Notes: generated by a model from the letters alone, not told the origin. A DNA stretch of 64,000 bases from Oceanobacillus piezotolerans (GCF_003665065.1 NZ_RCHR01000001.1:744001-808000), one strand, 5' to 3'. Shown: positions 43,809 through 52,533, counted from the stretch's first letter. Numbers and translations are program-made.

Positions 43809-44111
43809 TCAAGCATAGACTTTTGCTTCTTGAATCGTAACTCTTCCGTTACCGTTTGTATCAACACTAGAAAGATCACCGTTTGCGTTTAAATTAGTTG
43901 ATTTTGAAGGCTCACTTTTTGTTAAACCGAGAGATGCATTTACTTCATCAGGGTTCACGTTATCAAATCCTGAAGATTCCATAATACAGAAAGGGATATT
44001 TTTAATGCAAAACAAGAAAAAATAGAGAATATCGTTGTTTCTCATACCACAAAAAGCAGAGCCTTCTCTATATTTATTTTTATAAAGGATAATGGCACTG
44101 ATAAACATCAA
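43809..44111 (-). pseudogene. Remnant with calcium-binding-like C-terminus
   Basis: Only the last 55 residues look native: SSGFDNVNPDEVNASLGL and VDTNGNGRVTIQEAKVY, an EF-hand-like DxNxNGxVTxxE loop found at the end of some secreted Bacillus nucleases. The upstream part (FISAIILYKNKYREGSAFCG) appears to be unrelated sequence joined by a rearrangement. Confidence 0.5.
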
Positions 44112-44124
44112 ATACTAGAAATAT

Positions 44125-44167
44125 AAGTCCCTCTTACTCTAGGATTAAGCTAGTTTAAGAGGGACTA
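44125..44167. terminator. Terminator downstream of amidase gene
   Basis: AAGTCCCTCTTA / TAAGAGGGACT stem with a loop of about 19 bases. Confidence 0.7.
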
Positions 44168-44213
44168 TATAGAATTTGGTGGTGACAACCTAAGTATAAT
44201 ATAAAACGTAGTA

Positions 44214-45620
44214 TTATAGACTAGGTCGCTTGCCACCAAGTAGATTTAATTTTTCAATCGCATAACCGGTATTCAGTACACGTCCATCCGCAAATGCTGG
44301 TCCTGTAATTTGGATTCCTACTGGCATATTTCCATTCCATCCACAAGGTACGGATAGGGTTGGTGTTCCGATTATATTTAATGGGTTTGTCAAGCGAATA
44401 AAGTTCGGTAGTAATGGCACTTGTTCACCGTTTAAATCAACCATTTCATCCCCAATCTTATTCGGCATAACTGGTAATGTTGGTGAGATGAGTACGTCTA
44501 CATTTTTGAATATTTCATTAAAATCTTGTGTCAACTGTTCTTTTACTTTCACTGCATCTGCATATTGCTTGGAGGATGGGAATGCTCCAGAAACTAGAAA
44601 GCCGCGGATATCTTCACCAAAATCTTCAGGTCTTTCAATAATGCTTCTATAATGAACAGCAGAAGCTTCGGAAACAGAAAATGTAAATCCTGCCCAATCA
44701 GCATCTTTCATCGCAGGTATTTCTACTGTTTCTACTTTTGCGCCTTGATCGACAAGTGTTTGGATGGTATCGCGAACAGACTTTTCAATATTTGAATCGA
44801 TATTGTTGAAGAAATATTCTTCATCCACACCAATAACTAAGTCTTTCACATCTCCCGTAATTTGATCGAGAAAGTTTTCAGGAGTCCTTTCCATAGAGCC
44901 AGCATTTTTTTGATCGTGTCCAGCAATGATTTCGAGTAATCCAGCTGCATCTTTCACCGTCTTTGTCATTGGGCCAACATGGTCCTGGGTCCATGATAAC
45001 GGAAACACTCCATGGGTACTAACTAACCCACGAGTAGGTTTTAACCCAACGATTCCACAAGCAGCCGCTGGGATACGAATGGAACCAGCTGTATCTGTTC
45101 CAATCGAAGCGATACTTGCACCGACTGCAACAGCTGCACCGGATCCACCGCTGGAACCACCTGGAGTCTTCTCCAAATCCCATGGATTACGGACGGCACC
45201 GTAATATGGGTTATCACTCGTAATACTTAGTGCATATTCATGTAAATTCAATTTCCCCGTAAAAATAACTCCAGCATCCCGAAGTTTTTCTACAATGGTT
45301 GCATCATAAGAGGGGACATAGTCCTTATGTATTTTTGAGCCCAACGTTGTTAATTTATCTTTAAAGAAAACATTGTCTTTAATTCCCATTGGGATTCCAT
45401 GGTACATTCCAAGGTAATTACCATTTCTGATTTCTTCTTCTGCCTTCTTTGCATTTTCAATTGCCTCATCACGATAAATGGATATGTACGCATTCGTTTT
45501 TTCATTCGTTTCTTCTGCACGATTAAGTACTGCTTCTGCCAATTCAACAGGAGAAATCTCTTTGTTTTTAATAAGTGGTGCTAATTCCTCAACTGATTTT
45601 GTTACAATCTCGTTTGCCAA
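44214..45620 (-). CDS. Amidase signature family enzyme
   Basis: 468 aa amidase of the GatA/amidase-signature family. Ser-cisSer-Lys triad visible: Lys in GIPMGIKDN, Ser in TPGGSSGGSGAAVA, second Ser in GTDTAGSIRIPAA. KPTRGLVSTHGVFP follows. Starts at TTG behind GGAGGAGAAAAG. No gatB/gatC adjacent, so a free-standing amidase acting on a small amide rather than the tRNA amidotransferase subunit. Confidence 0.92.
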   Translation of the reverse strand: MANEIVTKSVEELAPLIKNKEISPVELAEAVLNRAEETNEKTNAYISIYRDEAIENAKKAEEEIRNGNYLGMYHGIPMGIKDNVFFKDKLTTLGSKIHKDYVPSYDATIVEKLRDAGVIFTGKLNLHEYALSITSDNPYYGAVRNPWDLEKTPGGSSGGSGAAVAVGASIASIGTDTAGSIRIPAAACGIVGLKPTRGLVSTHGVFPLSWTQDHVGPMTKTVKDAAGLLEIIAGHDQKNAGSMERTPENFLDQITGDVKDLVIGVDEEYFFNNIDSNIEKSVRDTIQTLVDQGAKVETVEIPAMKDADWAGFTFSVSEASAVHYRSIIERPEDFGEDIRGFLVSGAFPSSKQYADAVKVKEQLTQDFNEIFKNVDVLISPTLPVMPNKIGDEMVDLNGEQVPLLPNFIRLTNPLNIIGTPTLSVPCGWNGNMPVGIQITGPAFADGRVLNTGYAIEKLNLLGGKRPSL

Positions 45621-45768
45621 CTTTTCTCCTCCATCTTTCCTCGTTAGAGTATTTAGTACATATTCATTGTAGGATGTAAAATTCTAGTAATCAAGAAATA
45701 CAATTTGCTAGAATAGAGGATTTGATATAAAGATTTGGCTTACATAGAATACAAGATTAGATTCTCTG

Positions 45769-45905
45769 GATCAGTGGCTGCAGATTTCCGAAATTTTGTC
45801 GATAAACCGAAATAACTTCATCACGCGCGTCTCCTCCTCCTCTCTTTTCTTTTACTTTCTCTTTATGTATGGGGGATGTTTCGGTGATGGATTGGGTGCG
45901 TAAAA
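45769..45905 (-). pseudogene. Remnant related to a DnaD-like replication protein (copy 1)
   Basis: Minus frame gives TQSITETSPIHKEKVKEKRG and then DEVISVYRQNFGNLQPLIQ. The second part resembles the start of the DnaD/DnaB C-terminal domain (EFYxxNFGxLxPxI). A second copy is at 47531-47680 in the same orientation. Neighbouring bases 45621-45768 and 45906-46090 have no recognisable gene. Confidence 0.4.
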
Positions 45906-46094
45906 AGTATCGCCTATTCGGAAACTAAAATTCATAATTACATAGTTTTCATTAATGGTGCTATTCAACAATCTGGACCTATTGCGCAACAAGCAGGGAT
46001 GGAATACACCGATTTAGAGACAAACTTAACTTTTTTTATTTACCATCCCCGTCTCCTGGTCAATCCCATAGAGATAGGTTACTTTTGGCACACT

Positions 46095-46124
46095 AAAAAA
46101 GCCATGACTTTACATCATGACTTT
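46095..46124 (-). terminator. Terminator of the ytxJ-glutaredoxin operon
   Basis: On the minus strand AGTCATGA / TCATGGCT stem followed by TTTTTT. Confidence 0.75.
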
Positions 46125-46132
46125 GTCTAACT

Positions 46133-46372
46133 TTACTTTTCAATTGTTTCTATAAGTTCTTTTAATTCAGGTTTAAAGCCTTTAACTGCCTTATCTCCAA
46201 CTACGGTAACAGGTACACCCATAAAACCAAATTTTTCGACTTCCTGTTGATATTCCACACTTGACATGACGTCTCTTACTTCAAATGAAATTTTTTCCTC
46301 TTCTAGCATCTGTTTAACATAGTTGCATTCTACACAGCCAGGCGTGGAATAAACGATGACTTGTTTGCTCAT
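46133..46372 (-). CDS. Glutaredoxin-like protein
   Basis: 79 aa with the redox motif STPGCVECNYVKQML (CxxC), cis-Pro region GVPVTVVGD and C-terminal FKPELKELIE. Start at 46372 (MSKQV) is translationally coupled to the upstream gene: its ATG overlaps the TGA of ytxJ, with GGAGGC inside the ytxJ end. Probably a bacilliredoxin-like or glutaredoxin-like thiol reductant. Confidence 0.88.
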   Translation of the reverse strand: MSKQVIVYSTPGCVECNYVKQMLEEEKISFEVRDVMSSVEYQQEVEKFGFMGVPVTVVGDKAVKGFKPELKELIETIEK

Positions 46373-46698
46373 GCGTTCAGAGCCTCCTTGATTGAATCTC
46401 TTGTAATTTTCCAATGAGAAGTATTCCAAGAAACTTTACCATCATCAAATAGCAAGATTTGTGGAGATTCATGTTTAATTTCAAATTCTTCAGCAATATG
46501 ATTTGATACAGGTCGATCTTCTATTACCAAGACCATTGCAGCAGAAGTAGTTTCATTTTCATTAACAAATGATTGAAGTTCTTCATTCGCTTTGGCACTG
46601 ATTGGGCAAGTTGTACTATGTTTTAATAGCAAACGTTTCCCAGGTTGTTGAACAAATTCATTTAATTCTTCAATGCTTTTAAGTTGTTTTATAGACAT
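46369..46698 (-). CDS. ytxJ: YtxJ, bacillithiol-linked redox protein
   Basis: 109 aa thioredoxin-fold protein with a single-Cys motif HSTTCPISAKANEEL, the YtxJ/BrxC pattern of monothiol bacilliredoxins that strip bacillithiol from proteins (family knowledge). QILLFDDGKVSWNTSHW completes the fold. First gene of a two-gene operon with a glutaredoxin. Start 46698 preferred over GTG 46710. Confidence 0.88.
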   Translation of the reverse strand: MSIKQLKSIEELNEFVQQPGKRLLLKHSTTCPISAKANEELQSFVNENETTSAAMVLVIEDRPVSNHIAEEFEIKHESPQILLFDDGKVSWNTSHWKITRDSIKEALNA

Positions 46699-46980
46699 TA
46701 TCCGCACCATCCTGTTTCACAATATAATATTTTCCTTCATAAATCTAACATAATGGAAGATATTTTACTAATGATGGGACTCTATTAACAAAAACGTATG
46801 TTTATTGTAAAACACTGCTATTAAAAGGATTATGAGTGGATGACAAAATTACAATAACGAAAAACATCCATTTAAATTCTTTCTTTAAGGCTTTTTTCTA
46901 AAAGATTTTTCCTTTAATAACGAAAACTGTTGAAGTTTAAGAGGAACGGATTGCGAAAACTTCCAGTAAGGTATAAAACA

Positions 46981-47049
46981 TTCTTCTACTAACCTTCCCC
47001 TTTAGCTTAATAAAGAAAAGCTTCCTACATTAGGAAGCCCGTTTTACGT
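46981..47049 (-). repeat. Dispersed element, variant core
   Basis: TTCTACTAACCTTCCCC box 2, TTTAGCTTAATAAAGAAAAG, hairpin GCTTCCT-ACATT-AGGAAGC, then CCGTTTTACGTG in place of box 1. The rest of 46699-47129 has no gene. Confidence 0.7.
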
Positions 47050-47129
47050 GTTATGAACTCTCAATCCCTGTCGAACAAGTACCAGTTACTTTTCACTTTA
47101 AACTTATTCATTAAGAAAAAATGAAATAT

Positions 47130-47327
47130 TCATTGACCGAAGATGGTTTTCACTCTGCCAACTTGTCCGTCTTGTAGTCGAACTTTAATCCCGTGTGGAT
47201 GATGGGGTGATTTTGTCAGTATGTCTTTTACAATTCCACGAGTAGTTTTTCCAGTCCGTTGATCCTGTTTTAAAACAATATCCACCTCAAAACCTAGCTG
47301 AATGTTTTTACGTTCCTGTCCATTCAT
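47130..47327 (-). CDS. ywbE: YwbE family protein
   Basis: 65 aa. MNGQERKNIQLGFEVDIVLK, QDQRTGKTTRGIVKDIL, SPHHPHGIKVRLQDG QVGRV form the conserved YwbE sequence, a small SH3-like protein of unknown function found across Firmicutes. Start at 47327 follows family usage; GTG 47339 is an alternative. Confidence 0.92.
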   Translation of the reverse strand: MNGQERKNIQLGFEVDIVLKQDQRTGKTTRGIVKDILTKSPHHPHGIKVRLQDGQVGRVKTIFGQ

Positions 47328-47530
47328 TGTAATTTTCACTTCCTTTTATTTTTTACAAATTGCAATTTTGCGTTTTTCGGATAATTAGTCTAGTCAATCT
47401 TACACTATTTTATATTAAGTTCTTATCAAATACATAAAATTTTTATTGTATCATGTTTTTATTCAGTTATTCTACTTACATGACCTAAGCTCGTGCTCCT
47501 TATTAGCATAGATCTTCTTAGTTAGGGAAG

Positions 47531-47721
47531 CATTGGATCAGCGGCTTTATGTTTCCATAGTTTTGTCGATAAACGGAAATAACTTCCTCATGCGCGTCTC
47601 CTCCTCTCTTTTCTTTTACTTTCTCTTTATGTATGGGGCAAGTTTCGGTGATGGATTGGGTACGTGATTGGGTACCCAATTGGGGTGAAGATAGGTCAAG
47701 TGACTTTTCAAAGGACACCAT
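47531..47721 (-). pseudogene. Remnant related to a DnaD-like replication protein (copy 2)
   Basis: Minus frame QLGTQSRTQSITETCPIHKE then KEKRGGDAHEEVISVYRQNY and GNIKPLIQCFPN. Same segment as copy 1 (45769-45905): a charged linker followed by the first helix of a DnaD-like C-terminal domain. Two direct copies 1.76 kb apart flank ytxJ-grx and ywbE. Start and rest of the gene are absent. Confidence 0.4.
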
Positions 47722-47769
47722 TTCATAAACTGGTGCACAGTTTTTTTCCCTTTTTATAGTGAATCATAT

Positions 47770-48022
47770 TATTTTTAACGAGAATCGCCCTTGCATCAAT
47801 TAACGTCCTTTTCGCTGCTGCGCTTAAGGCATCAGCCCTCTCGATTCACTAACATTATGGAGCTCAATCCCTTCAACCATTTGGCTTTCGGCCCGCTACC
47901 TAACTGTCTAGCTTAAGACTAAAGTTACCTTTAGCCCTCCAAGACTCGCTACGAGCGAATGGCTAGTTCTTACTCGACGGGAATCCCACCCGTTATATGA
48001 CACGACCTAAGCTTGACCGCAC
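47770..48022 (-). ncRNA. Truncated group II intron (5' part)
   Basis: On the minus strand the segment begins GTGCGGTCAAGC (group II introns start GUGYG) and continues through compact hairpins: CGGG/CCCG, TCGCT/AGCGA, CTAAAG-GTAA-CTTTAG with a GNRA loop, and GGC-CGAAA-GCC, as in domain I of bacterial class C-like introns. The 3' part and any reverse transcriptase are missing. It is inserted exactly in the left-hand side of an element copy whose box 1 remains at 48023-48042. Confidence 0.65.
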
Positions 48023-48042
48023 AAGCACCCAATAGTTGAATA
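48023..48042 (-). repeat. Right end of a dispersed element interrupted by the intron
   Basis: AAGCACCCAATAGTTGAATA, box 1 only; the intron starts where the hairpin should begin. Confidence 0.7.
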
Positions 48043-48092
48043 ATCTATGTATCAAAAATTAATAAAATTAATAGCATATCGTAATTCTTTAT

Positions 48093-48275
48093 TTACTGTA
48101 TTTCTTGCATATGGAGTTTTGTAGTTTTTAATGATATGTTTCTAAAAAAGAATTTGATTATAAGTATATTTTTTCGTGAAATTGGATAACCGTTTTGTTT
48201 CCCATTTGATACATCAAACATATCCTTAATTTCTTCTATTCCCAACTTGTGGAAGGCACTTAATTTTACTTTCAT
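48093..48275 (-). CDS. Small hypothetical protein
   Basis: 60 aa (MKVKLSAFHKLGIEEIKDMF, DVSNGKQNGYPISRKN) behind AAGGAAA. No family recognised; the C-terminal IIKFFFRNISLKTTKLHMQE looks atypical, so it may be a truncated gene. Confidence 0.4.
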   Translation of the reverse strand: MKVKLSAFHKLGIEEIKDMFDVSNGKQNGYPISRKNILIIKFFFRNISLKTTKLHMQEIQ

Positions 48276-48344
48276 TTTCCTTATAATTTGTTTTTCCTCT
48301 CGATAAAGATAACTTTGGCCTTTTTCCTCTCAAGAATTACCCCT

Positions 48345-48745
48345 CTTATTTAAGAAAGTGGTTTTGACATGTCCATCATATTTTTAAATCCAAGATTTTC
48401 ATAAACTCTTCTCCCAGTTGAACTTGACCACACTCTTGCCCGTTTTGGCCCCTTTTTGTTTAAGCTATAAACAAATTTCATCTACTAATTTATAGGCTAA
48501 TCCAGTCTTGCAATGATCTTTCAACGTATATACCGCTACCACCCAACCAAATAGGCTCTGTTCTTCGGCAAGTGGGTAGGAATACTCTGTCCTAATAAGA
48601 CCTCCTACACAAGCCACAATATTATCATTGCTTCTACAGCAACCCTGAACATTAGATTACCTAAATTAGATTCTTTTACAAATAAGTTTTTAACTTCTTC
48701 AACCCTCTGTAATTCTGGCTTTTGTATTGCATCAGTTCTCCCATT
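48345..48745 (-). pseudogene. GNAT acetyltransferase broken by several frameshifts
   Basis: Readable pieces in different frames: QRVEEVKNLFVKESNLGNLM, ACVGGLIRTEYSYPLAEEQS, LFGWVVAVYTLKDHCKTGLA and RARVWSSSTGRRVYENLGF then KNMMDM. In order they make one GNAT domain (final VYENLGF is the usual tail). At least three indels and an internal stop. Confidence 0.75.
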
Positions 48746-48756
48746 TCACATGCCAT

Positions 48757-48810
48757 TCTGTACCAATAGCGTTTATCCTTCTAGAATCAACGCACCCGTT
48801 AGCACAAAAA
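48757..48810 (-). repeat. Dispersed element, type A, right half
   Basis: CTGTACCAATAGCGTTTATCC, TTCTAGAATCAACGC cut hairpin and box 1 GCACCCGTTAGCACAA. Confidence 0.75.
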
Positions 48811-48816
48811 ATGAAG

Positions 48817-49192
48817 TTAATTACTTGATGTAATTCTTAAATAATATCCATCTGGGTCCATTATTCTAAAATCGTTCATTCCCCAGGGTCTTTTAGTCAA
48901 TTCAGTATGGATTGGATAACCTTTTGCAACTACCTTATTATAAACATCATTTACATCTTCAACTTCTAAAACTATTTCAACACCTAAGCCAATTTTTTGA
49001 CTATTACCAGTAACTTTAAGTGGATGGCGGTCAGGTAAATTTCTCATTTCTCCTAGACCTAAAAATACATCCCCTTTTCTAACAGGAATGTAATCCTTCA
49101 GTTTCTTTTGGTATGTTAAAGTCCAAAATGTTCCTATAAAATTCTACTGATCTTTCTATACTTTCAACGAATAATTCCAGTCTTAATTTCAT
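48817..49192 (-). pseudogene. VOC family protein with one frameshift
   Basis: ATG 49192 reads MKLRLELFVESIERSVEFYR, NILDFNIPKETEG then stops; the shifted frame continues YIPVRKGDVFLGLGEMRNLP and EDVNDVYNKVVAKGYPIHTE, FRIMDPDGYYLRITS to 48817. Both halves together form a normal VOC domain. Indel near 49095. Confidence 0.85.
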
Positions 49193-49257
49193 TATTTACT
49201 TGTCCTTTCTTTCACTTAGGTTACAAAAATCAAGGCTAAATGCCTCTCATTATTTAA

Positions 49258-49341
49258 GAGTCTATCCTGCCCCGTTAATACATAACTTCAACAAAAATAA
49301 GCGATAATCCTTCCTAGACTATCGCACCATTTAGTTGAAAA
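49258..49341 (-). repeat. Dispersed element, type A variant
   Basis: AGTCTATCCTGCCCCG box 2, ACATAACTTCAACAAAAATA, hairpin GCGATAATCC / GACTATCGC, ACCATTTAGTTGAAAAAC. Confidence 0.85.
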
Positions 49342-49443
49342 ACCTTACTTTATCTTATTACGTTTTACCGATGCAAATATAGCCCATCCAGCTTATTACA
49401 CAATTGTCGCTCGATTGATGAGACAACTTCCTCTTTTGACTAC

Positions 49444-49755
49444 CTATTTTTTAAAAAGGGTAATATATTCCTCCCTGCTGCTTATCTCCATTAAAAACGG
49501 GTGAAGTGACATAATTAAAACGAATAAAATAGGAAATAGACTTAACAATATGATACCTGGGATATCAAAGAAAATGTTAATCAGCAGTGGTAATAATATG
49601 ATAGCGTTAAAAAGGGCACTTTTAGTTCTTGATTTTTGTGTTTGGTATTGTGTTTTTCCACAGTAAGGGCAAGTCATTCCAGGATTGAAAGTAAAAGTCT
49701 TTTTAATAGTTTGATTCCAGTTCCACTTATTATGGCAATGCTCGCAAGTCGGCAT
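49444..49755 (-). CDS. Zinc-ribbon membrane protein (TIGR04104-like)
   Basis: 103 aa. N-terminal zinc ribbon from two CxxC knuckles (MPTCEHCHNKWNW and MTCPYCGKTQY) followed by two membrane helices. Matches the small Bacillaceae family of putative zinc-finger membrane proteins. Start at 49755 has GGGGGTGTTTAAA upstream. Confidence 0.75.
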   Translation of the reverse strand: MPTCEHCHNKWNWNQTIKKTFTFNPGMTCPYCGKTQYQTQKSRTKSALFNAIILLPLLINIFFDIPGIILLSLFPILFVLIMSLHPFLMEISSREEYITLFKK

Positions 49756-49802
49756 TTTAAACACCCCCACACTCCGTAATATGGCCGCTTTTGGTACAAC
49801 TA

Positions 49803-49839
49803 TGTTCAATTATTGCACCGCACCCATTAGTTTAATAAG
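49803..49839 (-). repeat. Dispersed element fragment (right end)
   Basis: TGTTCAATTATTGCACCGCAC and CCATTAGTTTAATAAG. Confidence 0.6.
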
Positions 49840-49890
49840 CACTTCTCTTTTTTTGTTCTATCTGTTCGACCTATGAAGTAAATCCTTAAT

Positions 49891-50142
49891 TTATTTACTA
49901 TTTTTTTTACCAATTTTCTCGTTACCACGTTTAAAGTTCCCCGTAATTTTAGCTAATAATAACTGTACTTCTGTTATATTATCTTCAGCTTCTCTAATTC
50001 TTGCTATAAGGAGTTCCGCCTCACTACCCTTTATAATTTTAATTTGTTTACCTTTGTAATAGATTACTACCTTTCCTTTTTTTGTTGTTTGATATGCAAA
50101 CGGTTCTTCACTTAATCTGTTTCGTTTATCTATTTCGCTCAC
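49891..50142 (-). CDS. Hypothetical protein
   Basis: 83 aa from GTG behind AAGGAGACGTTGTA. Basic, with AYQTTKKGKVVIYYKGKQIK and a helix SEAELLIARIREAEDNITEV; ends in GNEKIGKKNSK. A similar short protein occurs in other bacilli; function unknown. Confidence 0.65.
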   Translation of the reverse strand: MSEIDKRNRLSEEPFAYQTTKKGKVVIYYKGKQIKIIKGSEAELLIARIREAEDNITEVQLLLAKITGNFKRGNEKIGKKNSK

Positions 50143-50260
50143 TACAACGTCTCCTTAATTAATTCAGTTTCAAACATTGTATTCAAAAAAATCATTTATT
50201 TAACTTGTTTTCTTTAAATTTCAACTCACTGAATTAAGACATAATGTAGCCATTTCTTTT

Positions 50261-50349
50261 ATTTAACTAAACTTTCCCTTTAGTAAAATATCTTCTACAT
50301 AAAATAGCGTTAATCCTTCTTGGATTAACGCACCCTTTATTTTAATAAG
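50261..50349 (-). repeat. Dispersed element, type A (near consensus)
   Basis: ATTTAACTAAACTTTCCC box 2, TTAGTAAAATATCTTCTAC, hairpin GCGTTAATCC-TTCTT-GGATTAACGC, box 1 ACCCTTTATTTTAATAAG. Confidence 0.9.
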
Positions 50350-50431
50350 CAGCTTATTCTTCTATTGTACATTAAATTACAAATTGTTCACTGACTGTTA
50401 GATATTTTAGTGCCAGTCAGTTGACACTTAG

Positions 50432-50677
50432 CTATTCTTCTTGAACGAACTTTACCTCATTATATTCACAATTGTTACAGTACATTAAATGAGGACAAAA
50501 CTGATCTTTCGCTGTATTGGGATAGCCATCCCCCATTTTTACAGTTTCTTCATCATTATAATGACCATAAGGATCTAAAAAATCGGATACCTTACCTGAA
50601 TCTTCTAATCGAGAACTACATTCCGGACAATTTAATTCTAATTCTTTAAACGAATTACATATAGGACACATAGCCAT
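50432..50677 (-). CDS. Zinc-ribbon protein
   Basis: 81 aa, soluble. CPICNSFKELELNCPECSS forms one zinc site and CPHLMYCNNCEYN a second. Start at 50677 behind AGGAGTGATACTG. Conserved small Bacillus protein type; function unknown. Confidence 0.7.
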   Translation of the reverse strand: MAMCPICNSFKELELNCPECSSRLEDSGKVSDFLDPYGHYNDEETVKMGDGYPNTAKDQFCPHLMYCNNCEYNEVKFVQEE

Positions 50678-50847
50678 CAGTATCACTCCTTTTTGCTTTC
50701 TAGTTAGTATCCATTTTTTTGATTGGTACTATGTAACACAAAAGTGTGATGCTGAATCTTTGTCCTATTTTTATTGGCTTTGTTAATGTTTATTGTTGAT
50801 ATTTATACAAAAATCAGAGTTAGTTCTCTCCCTTATACAGCAAAATT

Positions 50848-50910
50848 AGCCTAACACTCCAAGAATGGAGCCCTGTTCTTGTAAAAGTATCGCACCTGTT
50901 AGATGAACAA
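50848..50910 (-). repeat. Dispersed element, variant core
   Basis: GCCTAACACTCCAAGAATGG / AGCCCTGTTCTTG hairpin region, TATCGCACCTGTTAGATGAAC box 1. Confidence 0.65.
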
Positions 50911-50939
50911 TTCAAAAAGTATTTAGTACAAAATAAATC

Positions 50940-51085
50940 CTTTCTTCATTGAATTCCATATCATATTTACTTTTCTCAACTAAGTCCACTGCACCCATTT
51001 TTGTCTATTCTAATATGGGACTATCATGATTGTTTTTAATTTGATACTTTCAGTGATTTGATAACCTATTTTGTAATTCGATCAT
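50940..51085 (-). pseudogene. C-terminal fragment of a DUF2268 paralogue
   Basis: Nucleotide similarity to 21541-21680, the 3' end of the DUF2268 lipoprotein gene (shared CACCCATTTTTGTC versus ATCCATTTTTGTCC, and TTCAGTGATTTGATAACC versus TTCTGTGATTTGATAGCC). Frames are broken. Sits between two elements like an intact unit. Confidence 0.75.
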
Positions 51086-51096
51086 CAAATAAAATA

Positions 51097-51155
51097 AGAA
51101 CAAGGAGTCAACTCACAAACTCCTTGTTCAACTTTTGCACCCAATAGTTAAGAAC
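51097..51155 (-). repeat. Dispersed element, type B with a new hairpin
   Basis: AACAAGGAGT / ACTCCTTGTT stem, CAACTTTTGCACCCAATAG, TTAAGAAC. Confidence 0.75.
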
Positions 51156-51161
51156 AAATCT

Positions 51162-51692
51162 TCACAATCCGTTCTCAAATGTAATATCTTTACTTGGATA
51201 AACATCTGCAAACCAACGTAATACTCTGTTATGATGGTTTATTATTTGTTGAGCTGTAATGTCTTGTGAATCCCAAGTGCTGTGTGTATCTGAAGCTAAA
51301 GTGACCTTATATTCCATACTAGATGCTCTTCTACAAGTTGTATCAACGCACGCTTCTGTTTGAATTCCCACAATTACTAAATGTTCAATCCCTTGTTTTT
51401 TGAGTTCATCATCTAAAGAAGTATTAAAAAATGAATCAGGAGTATTCTTTTGAATGATTACATCTGTATTTTTGGGAATAATGTCAGGATGAATCTCCCA
51501 ACCCTTTGTGCCATATTCTAAAGGCATACCTGCAGGTGAATTATGCTGTATATAAAAAATCGGTGTCTCTGTAGAGCGTGCTTTAACGAGTAAATCCTTT
51601 AAATTTTGTAGTAACCTTTCACCTTGATATACAATATTACCTTCTTGAAACATCCCATTTTGGACATCTATAACCAGTAGTGCTTTCTTCAT
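51162..51692 (-). CDS. Isochorismatase-like cysteine hydrolase
   Basis: About 176 aa. Catalytic Asp in LLVIDVQNGMF, Lys in NTDVIIQKNTPDSF and Cys in GIQTEACVDTTCR give the isochorismatase-fold triad. Hydrolyses an ester or amide (nicotinamidase-, N-carbamoyl- or isochorismatase-type); no pathway neighbours. Second ATG (51692) fits the GGGGGGAG site better. Confidence 0.9.
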   Translation of the reverse strand: MKKALLVIDVQNGMFQEGNIVYQGERLLQNLKDLLVKARSTETPIFYIQHNSPAGMPLEYGTKGWEIHPDIIPKNTDVIIQKNTPDSFFNTSLDDELKKQGIEHLVIVGIQTEACVDTTCRRASSMEYKVTLASDTHSTWDSQDITAQQIINHHNRVLRWFADVYPSKDITFENGL

Positions 51693-51748
51693 CATTCTCC
51701 CCCCTAAAAAAGACTCTTACTGACAATCTCTTATTCCAACTAGATATC

Positions 51749-52159
51749 TCACAGAATGATTTCAGAAACTTTGGGTTCGTACTCGGATATTATATCAACT
51801 TGATGTTCAAAACAAACTAATGAATAGTGTTTCAGGTTCTTGTTCAATAATCCTAACTCTTTTTTCACATATTGAAGAAAACTAGATCTTTCATAGATAC
51901 GAAATGAATCACCTTGAAATATGTTTTCATCATTCCAAACAGTATAATCATCATAAACCACCGAATATGTAATATAATTTTGGAAATCAATTTGTAAAGT
52001 TGTTACCTTACTATCAGGATGAGGATAAATGATTAAATCAGTTACATCCTTACTCCTATTTACGATAAACCTTAAAGCTACACCATCTGTTCTTGGTTCC
52101 GAAATAGCCTCGAAAGAAATTTTATACCCTAAATCTTTCACCAAGTCTACAAACTCCAA
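51749..52159 (-). CDS. Hypothetical protein
   Basis: 136 aa from TTG behind GTGGGGAAAAGTA. Alternating strands (VALRFIVNRSKDVTDLIIYP, FQNYITYSVVYDDYTVWND) and a helical C-terminus. Cytoplasmic, family not recognised. Confidence 0.6.
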   Translation of the reverse strand: MEFVDLVKDLGYKISFEAISEPRTDGVALRFIVNRSKDVTDLIIYPHPDSKVTTLQIDFQNYITYSVVYDDYTVWNDENIFQGDSFRIYERSSFLQYVKKELGLLNKNLKHYSLVCFEHQVDIISEYEPKVSEIIL

Positions 52160-52208
52160 TACTTTTCCCCACTCTTTCCTTTAACTTTATATATCCACCA
52201 CCTTTAAT

Positions 52209-52260
52209 GCAAAAAGGTATACTTCCTTAGTTAAGAAACGCACCCCAAAGTACAATAAGA
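52209..52260 (-). repeat. Dispersed element, degenerate
   Basis: CAAAAAGGTATACTTCCTTAG, TTAAGAAACGCACCCC, AAAGTACAATAAGAG. Confidence 0.5.
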
Positions 52261-52326
52261 GACGAACTTATTTTTACTGGTTTATTGATTCACTTAAAGA
52301 ATGGGTAAACTTTGACTCCCTGGTGC

Positions 52327-52533
52327 TTATTTCATTGAACTTACAATTTCAATGAATTCCTCTTCGGTAATCTCATCTTTTGGATTTTCATAGTTTTGCA
52401 TCAATTGAATCAGATGAAAAACTCCCCTTTCTGCTCGCCATTGAATAAAATGGGCCTTTTCTCCTTTAGCAGTAACTTCAGCCCCGTTATCTAATTTAAT
52501 TTTTTCAGCGGTTTTTATTCCTTCGACAACTTA
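52327..52533 (-). pseudogene. DUF4367-like C-terminal remnant
   Basis: Open frame without start: VVEGIKTAEKIKLDNGAEVT, AKGEKAHFIQWRAERGVFHL and NPKDEITEEEFIEIVSSMK to TAA 52327. The pattern of a conserved Trp strand and a final EEFIEIVxSM helix is that of DUF4367 extracytoplasmic domains. The N-terminal signal/anchor part is lost. Confidence 0.6.

Noticed and set aside
45769-48022. Prophage
   Set aside because: Only two short DnaD-like fragments and an intron piece; no structural, lysis or integrase genes.
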